Shown piece after piece: positions 59,191-64,000 of a stretch of 64,000 bases of DNA. The stretch is taken from assembly GCA_934635225.1 (NCBI GenBank), contig CAKTYZ010000005.1, positions 1 through 64,000 of the forward strand, read 5' to 3'. The position numbers and the translations under genes were made by a program. Numbering within the stretch: the first letter of the stretch is position 1; each line of letters starts with the position of its first letter. The DNA is from an uncultured Kiritimatiellota bacterium. Lineage in GTDB: Bacteria > Verrucomicrobiota > Kiritimatiellia > RFP12 > UBA1067. Under the pieces are notes generated by a model. The model searched no databases and had not been told where the DNA came from. It saw only the letters and a program-made list of their open reading frames with translations.

Positions 59191-61455
59191 CTATTTCCGC
59201 AACCGCGTTCCGTCTGGTTCATCGCCAGGCCGCGCATCCAAATCACGCAGAATGAGACGACAGGCCAAGACTTTCTCCAAAACGTCATTCGGGATGTAGA
59301 AATAGTGGTTGGAAGACTCATAGCCGATTCGACTGTCGCCCCGCACGAGCGGCCAATAGGCCTTGGCGCGGGTTCGTTCGCGCTGAACGGCCGTGCGCAT
59401 CGCGGACGTGTCGCCCTTCGCCCGGGCCATCACGTAAAGTGTCAGGTCGCGGCACGTCTCGAAGTGCATTCCCTCGGCCCTGAAAAGCGCCAATTCCTTG
59501 GGGTCGGCCACGCCCTCCATCAGGCGGCAACCTTCCGCAAAGCCATCGGCGACCGCGCCCATCAGCCGCGCATAGACGTCTGCCGGATATTGGGCGCGCC
59601 AGCTCTCCAAGTCGTCATACGGCAGCCCCACCATCGTCGCCGTATAGCCCGTCGGCTTGGGATAGATCGGCGCGGCTGGCCCCCACTGCTGCGGCCCATG
59701 GTAGAGTGCACCGAGCGCAAACGGATACTGCTCGAACCCACGCGCGAATGCCCGCCAGGCGGCTCGCACGCGGCTCACGCAGTTCGAGCCGTAGAGACGC
59801 ACGGCGGTTCGGTCAAGAAGCGGATCGACCGTCGTCTCGCCCTTGCGCAGGTCGCGGTAGAGGCAAAGGTTCGCGGCGGGGTAGCAACCGAGCGACCAGC
59901 TGAGCATCACGCCGTGAAGGCCTTCGTTCGCCAAATTCACCGCCTGCCGTGCGCTCAGCTCCATCGTCGGCAGGTACGGGAAGGTTGAGAGTTCCCACGA
60001 GTTGTTGACCTGCACCTTGGCGACCGCCTCGAACTGCCGCTCTCGCGCGAGGCGCCAGAACGCCTTCGCGCGCTTACCCGGCCCCACGATGGAGATCGAA
60101 TAGTCGTTCTCGACGGCCTTGACGCCGCCGCGACAGACTTCCATGCCGTTCTCACTGACGGCCATAAGCCGCACGTTCGTCTTCGGCAAGGCCGCGACGA
60201 TCTCGGACTCCGCCTCGACCGGCCACTGCCAGTTCCAAATAAGAGCCTCGGCTTTCGGATCGCCCTTGGCCATTCCCATCACCATCGCACGGTTCACAGT
60301 CGCGATGATTTCCGCGCGGCTGTGGCTGCGGCAGACGGGGCACGAGTCCTTGACACCCGGATTGTAGGCGCAATTCGTGAGGTTCTCGCTGGCCGAGATC
60401 GTGAAGATGCCGCCAAGGCCCTGAACCGTCCTAAAGACCTTCTCCAGCGAATCCGAGAGCCAACGCTGCGTCTCGGGATTCAGCGTGCACATCGTCTGAA
60501 GCCCGCCCTGTGTCGCGCCCGCGAGCGTCTGCCGCCCCAGCTTACGGAAGAAGGACGGATCGAGTCCGCGCGGCTCGTTCATGTAAAGGTAGACCTTGAT
60601 GCCGTAGCGCGCCGCACGGTCCACGAGCCCCTGCAGGTTCAGCAACCGCCGTTCGGATTCCGCGCCGAATTCGGGATAGCGCACATCCTTGACAAGCGTC
60701 CGCAAAACCGTGTGCAGCCAAACGGCATTCACTCCCTGCGCCGCAAGCCGTTGCAAGAGGCCTTCCGGGTACGAACCGACTTCGGGATCTCCCAGCGGGT
60801 CTCCGTAGTCGGCGAAGTACGAGAAGATGAGCCGAAAGTCAAAAGGAGAGTCCGACTCGGCGACTGGCGCGGACGGCAGAGGCGTCGAGATGTCGCGGAT
60901 GAAGCTAAAGCGCGGTTCTTCTGCCGCCGACGGATCAAGACCCTCCTCGTGCAGGATCGTCGCCAAGTCCAGCCGCGCCGCACGTGTCGCGGACATCCGC
61001 CGCGCGTCAAAGCGAAGCGGTTCGCACTTCGGCTTGAGAAGGCCCAGCTTCACCCAGAGGAAATCGTTCTCCATTAGTTCAAAGCGCATCTCCTCTGACG
61101 TCAGCCGCAACAGCTCCAGGAGTTGATCATACGGCAGGAGATGCCAGTTTCGGCGCAAGACCGTAATCCAGCCTTTCGTTCGCCATTCGGGTAACACGAC
61201 AGGATCCGGGGGCAGTCCCATCTCGCGGGCAACCGCCGTAAGATCCTCGGGCGAGGCCCCGACGACCGCAGCGAGACGCGCTTTCGGCACGACAGTCCAG
61301 TTACGCCAAATGTACGCCGTGAGACGGTCCGGGAACGGGAACGGCGACAACGAGGGCTTCGTCTCGGGCACGCCCGGAAGAGCCGCGACGCCTTCGGCGC
61401 GGGCGACGAACGCCAGCCCCCCGAAGAGAATCAGGCACAGGGCCGTCCGTCTCAC
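59191..61455 (-). CDS. Secreted glycoside-hydrolase-like protein (TIM-barrel type), family unassigned
   Basis: The GTG at 61455 overlaps the creatininase stop (GTGA) and gives a signal peptide (VRRTALCLILFGGLAFVARA) and 754 residues. Regions with GVNAVWLHTVLRTLVKD, YGIKVYLYMNEPRGLDP, GIFTISASENLTNC, a Cys pair in DSCPVCRSHSRAE, and ALIWNWQWPVEAES suggest a (beta/alpha)8 hydrolase like GH20 or related families. The Glu in SASENLTNC is a catalytic candidate. A long N-terminal helical region (about 30-190) is unrecognised. Coupling to the creatininase-family gene suggests a shared pathway. Confidence 0.6.
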   Translation of the reverse strand: MRRTALCLILFGGLAFVARAEGVAALPGVPETKPSLSPFPFPDRLTAYIWRNWTVVPKARLAAVVGASPEDLTAVAREMGLPPDPVVLPEWRTKGWITVLRRNWHLLPYDQLLELLRLTSEEMRFELMENDFLWVKLGLLKPKCEPLRFDARRMSATRAARLDLATILHEEGLDPSAAEEPRFSFIRDISTPLPSAPVAESDSPFDFRLIFSYFADYGDPLGDPEVGSYPEGLLQRLAAQGVNAVWLHTVLRTLVKDVRYPEFGAESERRLLNLQGLVDRAARYGIKVYLYMNEPRGLDPSFFRKLGRQTLAGATQGGLQTMCTLNPETQRWLSDSLEKVFRTVQGLGGIFTISASENLTNCAYNPGVKDSCPVCRSHSRAEIIATVNRAMVMGMAKGDPKAEALIWNWQWPVEAESEIVAALPKTNVRLMAVSENGMEVCRGGVKAVENDYSISIVGPGKRAKAFWRLARERQFEAVAKVQVNNSWELSTFPYLPTMELSARQAVNLANEGLHGVMLSWSLGCYPAANLCLYRDLRKGETTVDPLLDRTAVRLYGSNCVSRVRAAWRAFARGFEQYPFALGALYHGPQQWGPAAPIYPKPTGYTATMVGLPYDDLESWRAQYPADVYARLMGAVADGFAEGCRLMEGVADPKELALFRAEGMHFETCRDLTLYVMARAKGDTSAMRTAVQRERTRAKAYWPLVRGDSRIGYESSNHYFYIPNDVLEKVLACRLILRDLDARPGDEPDGTRLRK

Positions 61456-62267
61456 GTCACCACCCGTTCTTCGCCAAGCGAACCTCCGACAAGAGGCTCG
61501 GTCCTCGCGACGCCCCCCTTCCCCTGCCCTCCGAGAACGCGGCGGAAGTGGTCGAGAATCATCCGGACACCGCCGTCTCCCGTCTCCTTCGAGGCCCTGA
61601 GGGCCGACTGCGCGTACCACGCCATCTTGTCGAACTCGGCCATGTTGACCGTGTCGGGGCAGAGCGACATCATCAAAGATGTTTCGCCCTCACCCGCATG
61701 GTCAAACGGATAGTTCGCCAGGACCTTCGCATCCATGAGCGCATGGTTCCGAATCCAGAAAAACGGGTTCGCGTCAGGGTTCGTGTGATCGGTGTAGTAA
61801 GTCGCCGAGGACGGATTGCCCCACCAGCCGTCACCTTTCTTCTCCTCAAGGTATTCCATGATCACCTGACGCGACGCCAGACGAAACGCGAGATCCGTCG
61901 GCATGCCGGCGGCAAAGTCCTCGGACTGATGGTGGACAAACGTGTGAATGTTGCGGAAGCCGACGTCAAGAAGCCCCCTGAAAATCTGGCGCGCAATCGG
62001 CACGAGGGTCTGCGAATCCACGGGGATCGAGCCGCGCCCTTCGCATGGGGCGACGGCGCGCGACGACGCCCCCCAGTAGAAGCTGGGGAGAATGACAATT
62101 TCCGCCTCCTTCTCGTATTCGCGAAGCGCCCGCTCGACGGCCAGCGTGTCCATTCCAACCGGCAGATGCTCAGAATGGTATTCGAGAACGCCCAGCGGCA
62201 ACACGACGGGCGTGCGCTTCGCAATCGCTACGCGGATTTGCGACGGACGCATCAGTTCGTAGCGCAT
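61452..62267 (-). CDS. Creatininase-family amidohydrolase
   Basis: From MRYELMRPSQIRVAIAKRTP (ATG at 62267) the 271-residue protein carries the creatininase metal signature LPLGVLEYHSEHLPVGMDTL (Glu, His, Asp ligands), YWGASSRAV, NIHTFVHHQSED in the position of the second His site, and HAGEGETSLMMSL. The family cleaves cyclic amides or C-N bonds (creatinine, mycofactocin and riboflavin precursors). The start lies 1 nt after the M24 gene stop, so the two are coupled. Confidence 0.88.
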   Translation of the reverse strand: MRYELMRPSQIRVAIAKRTPVVLPLGVLEYHSEHLPVGMDTLAVERALREYEKEAEIVILPSFYWGASSRAVAPCEGRGSIPVDSQTLVPIARQIFRGLLDVGFRNIHTFVHHQSEDFAAGMPTDLAFRLASRQVIMEYLEEKKGDGWWGNPSSATYYTDHTNPDANPFFWIRNHALMDAKVLANYPFDHAGEGETSLMMSLCPDTVNMAEFDKMAWYAQSALRASKETGDGGVRMILDHFRRVLGGQGKGGVARTEPLVGGSLGEERVVT

Positions 62268-62268
62268 C

Positions 62269-63447
62269 TCAGTTTTCCACCTCGATTGGACCGCCGAGGC
62301 CAATCTGCTCCGGCGCGAGGTTTACGCATCCCGTCGCGGTAATCGCAACTGGCTTCTCCCAGCGGAGGCCGAACATCAGCGAGGTCACGAAAGTGTCGAT
62401 CTGGAACGTCATGTTCGGCTCCAGCTCGTAGTCCGAGATCGTCTCCATCCACGGAGCCTCGACCTCGATGAGACCCGTGCCGTGGCACGGCCCGTAGAAG
62501 TAGTTCGCGCGCCGGCCATGGTCTTCGTAAAACTTGATGAAATCCTTCGCAACCTGCGAAGCAAGAATGCCAGGCTTCAGGTGTGACTCCGTCCAGTAAT
62601 GGGCGTCGAGGCCGAACTGCACGAGTTCGCGCTTCTCGGGCGAGAGCCTACCGCAACAGACCGGAAGTCCAATGGACGGCGAATAGCCGCAGACCTTCGC
62701 GGAAAGGTTGAGCTGGACGATGTCGCCCTCCCGGATCACCCGATAGCTCGAACGCGAAATTGCGTGGCGCGTGGACTTCTCGGCAAAGCAGTACATCGGC
62801 AGACCCTCGTATTCCGCGCCGTTCTCGTAGATGCACTTCTGCGCGACTCCGACAAGCTCCAGTTCGGACCTGCCTGGCTTCAGTTCGGCCATGACGGCCT
62901 TCGTGGCGAGGTCCGTAATGCGCGCGGCCTCGCGGATGCAGGCAATCTCGTTCGCCGACTTGACGCGGCGCAGGTTGAGCATGATGTCGTCTGCCCATTC
63001 GATTGAAGCGTTCGGATAGCAGTCTCGCAGACCTTCAAACTGCACGCAGTTCGTGTTGAGCTTCGCCGCGACGCCAATCCGGATGCTGTCGCCCGTGACG
63101 CCCATCTTCGCGAAGACGTCCCTGTAGGTCTCGCTCTTCAGCTCGGGATACGACGGGTCGGCACTCTCACGATACTGGTAGACGACCGCAATCCTATCCA
63201 TCCAGCTGAAGTCACCCGCGAAGACCTGACTCTCGGGTCCGACCATCAGCGTGTAGGCTCCGTTCGCCGCGATGGCGACGCCGACACGCTCGAAGACCGG
63301 CCAAAAGTTCGAGAAGTAGCGCGTGTCCGCGTAATCCGCCTCGCTGCCGTTGACCACAAGGACATCAAGGCCCTTCGCCGCCACCAACTTCGCAGCGTTC
63401 GCGACGCGCTGCCTGAACTCTTCAATTGGAATAGTGATTCGTGACAT
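62269..63447 (-). CDS. M24-family (creatinase/aminopeptidase-fold) protein lacking the usual metal Asp pair
   Basis: The 392-residue protein has the two-domain creatinase/aminopeptidase P layout: an N-terminal domain to about 155 (VLVVNGSEADYADTRYFSNF) and a pitta-bread domain with RRVKSANEIACIREAARI, HGTGLIEVEAPW and MTFQIDTFV. Where metalloenzymes have Asp-X-Gly...Asp, this protein has LNLSAKVCGYSPSIGLPV, so both Asp ligands are replaced, as in creatinase (which needs no metal). It is coupled to a creatininase-family gene. A C-N hydrolase role is inferred rather than peptidase activity. Confidence 0.8.
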   Translation of the reverse strand: MSRITIPIEEFRQRVANAAKLVAAKGLDVLVVNGSEADYADTRYFSNFWPVFERVGVAIAANGAYTLMVGPESQVFAGDFSWMDRIAVVYQYRESADPSYPELKSETYRDVFAKMGVTGDSIRIGVAAKLNTNCVQFEGLRDCYPNASIEWADDIMLNLRRVKSANEIACIREAARITDLATKAVMAELKPGRSELELVGVAQKCIYENGAEYEGLPMYCFAEKSTRHAISRSSYRVIREGDIVQLNLSAKVCGYSPSIGLPVCCGRLSPEKRELVQFGLDAHYWTESHLKPGILASQVAKDFIKFYEDHGRRANYFYGPCHGTGLIEVEAPWMETISDYELEPNMTFQIDTFVTSLMFGLRWEKPVAITATGCVNLAPEQIGLGGPIEVEN

Positions 63448-63474
63448 TCTTCTTCTCTTTCTTTTATGTCCATC

Positions 63475-63480
63475 ATTATA
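63475..63480 (-). promoter_or_regulatory. -10 box of the M24-creatininase operon
   Basis: TGGTATAATGATGG lies 27 nt before the ATG at 63447. It is divergent from the regulator promoter 85 bp away, so both may share an operator. Confidence 0.55.
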
Positions 63481-63564
63481 CCATGGTCATCCCGACACAA
63501 GCAATAACGAATTCCGCAACCCTCCATGCGATTATCGCAACACACGTCATCAAGGCAAATATGG

Positions 63565-63570
63565 TATACT
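63565..63570 (+). promoter_or_regulatory. -10 box of the right-edge XylR-like regulator
   Basis: TGGTATACT (extended -10) lies 11 nt before the ATG at 63582, implying a 5' UTR of about five bases. Confidence 0.55.
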
Positions 63571-63581
63571 GCTCCCCTGTC

Positions 63582-64000
63582 ATGGAAGCCTATCGAAAAA
63601 TCGGACTGCTCATCGAGCGCACGCGCGCCTACGGCCGCGAGTTGTGCGAAGGCATCATCACCTACGCGCAGTGCCGCCCGTGGGAGATCCAGTACCTGGC
63701 CCCAGCCGATTTCCAGCACCGGCGGCAGAATCGCTTTGACGGGTTCATCGCGCGCGTAATGACGCCCGAGATTGCGCAGCTCCTCGCCAACACGAAGAAG
63801 CCCGTAGTGGATGTCTTCTGCAATTACCCCGCGTTCCATTTCGCGCTCGTCAAAGAGAAGCACGCCGCCATCGGGAAGCTGGCTGCAGAGCACTTCATCG
63901 ACCGTCGTTTCTCGAACTTCGGATTCTGCCCCTATGGCGCGGGCAAGACGTCCGCCTATTGCAGATCGGCCTACGTGCTGAGCCTTCGGCGCGCGGGGTT
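63582..64000 (+). CDS. XylR-type regulator, N-terminal part (cut by the window edge)
   Basis: The frame starts MEAYRKIGLLIERTRAYGRE and stays open for 139 codons to the right edge. IGLLIERTRAYGRELCEGIITYA is the classic start of the XylR-type ligand domain, followed by FDGFIARVMTP, KKPVVDVFCNYP and AAEHFIDRRFSNFGFCPYG, all expected of that fold. The AraC DNA-binding end should lie beyond the window. It diverges from the M24-creatininase-hydrolase operon and is the likely local regulator. Confidence 0.85.
   Translation, partial: MEAYRKIGLLIERTRAYGRELCEGIITYAQCRPWEIQYLAPADFQHRRQNRFDGFIARVMTPEIAQLLANTKKPVVDVFCNYPAFHFALVKEKHAAIGKLAAEHFIDRRFSNFGFCPYGAGKTSAYCRSAYVLSLRRAG

Overview
The window reads as a chromosomal segment of a GC-rich, Gram-negative-type bacterium from the PVC group. 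Gut Kiritimatiellota, Verrucomicrobiota or Lentisphaerota lineages fit best. The inference rests on XylR-type regulators, very large secreted LamG, discoidin and adhesin-like proteins sharing a short C-terminal motif, many exported glycoside hydrolases, an Rnf ion pump, and a superoxide reductase that suggests anaerobic life. No rRNA gene, tRNA gene or CRISPR array was found, so the taxonomic placement is an inference. All but two genes lie on the minus strand. The exceptions are two XylR-like regulators near 30.7 kb and at the right edge.

Layout, left to right. 0-1 kb: the start of a possible type I restriction gene and a shrunken AlbA/HATPase gene. 1-10 kb: rarA, glnS, tsaB, a peptide-type solute-binding protein, a BatA-like von Willebrand protein with its partner, and a C39-like protease. 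9.8-13.1 kb: superoxide reductase and an Rrf2 regulator, then pheA and aroF, preceded by a recognisable aromatic amino-acid attenuator with a 24-residue leader peptide (Tyr-Tyr-Phe-Trp-Phe). 13.2-13.4 kb: a striking array of seven 10-bp palindromes at an exact 22-bp period, framed by a 36-bp perfect inverted repeat. 13.5-19.7 kb: envelope and sugar genes, then a nucleosidase/deaminase salvage pair. 19.7-24.1 kb: rnfABCDG without rnfE. 24-25 kb: thiD. 25-32 kb: a sugar-utilisation locus (alpha-galactosidase-like, GH5, LamG protein) divergent from a XylR regulator. 32-36 kb: folC, a phosphoribosyl-decaprenyl-type UbiA, and a Trp/Pro-rich repeat protein. 36-38.5 kb: a type II restriction-modification pair with a NotI-family nuclease. 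38.7-43 kb: a TPR membrane protein and trpS. 43-63.5 kb: a second run of large secreted carbohydrate-active and adhesin-like proteins, ending in a creatininase-family and creatinase-like (M24) pair beside another XylR regulator.

Two features recur. First, many first genes of transcription units have a TATAAT-like -10 box only 6-13 nt before the start codon, which predicts leaderless or nearly leaderless mRNAs, while internal genes overlap by ATGA, GTGA or TAATG or use Shine-Dalgarno sites. Second, short dyad-symmetric tandem arrays and hairpins collect in the 3' flanks of secreted-protein genes (13.2 kb and 51.7-52.3 kb).
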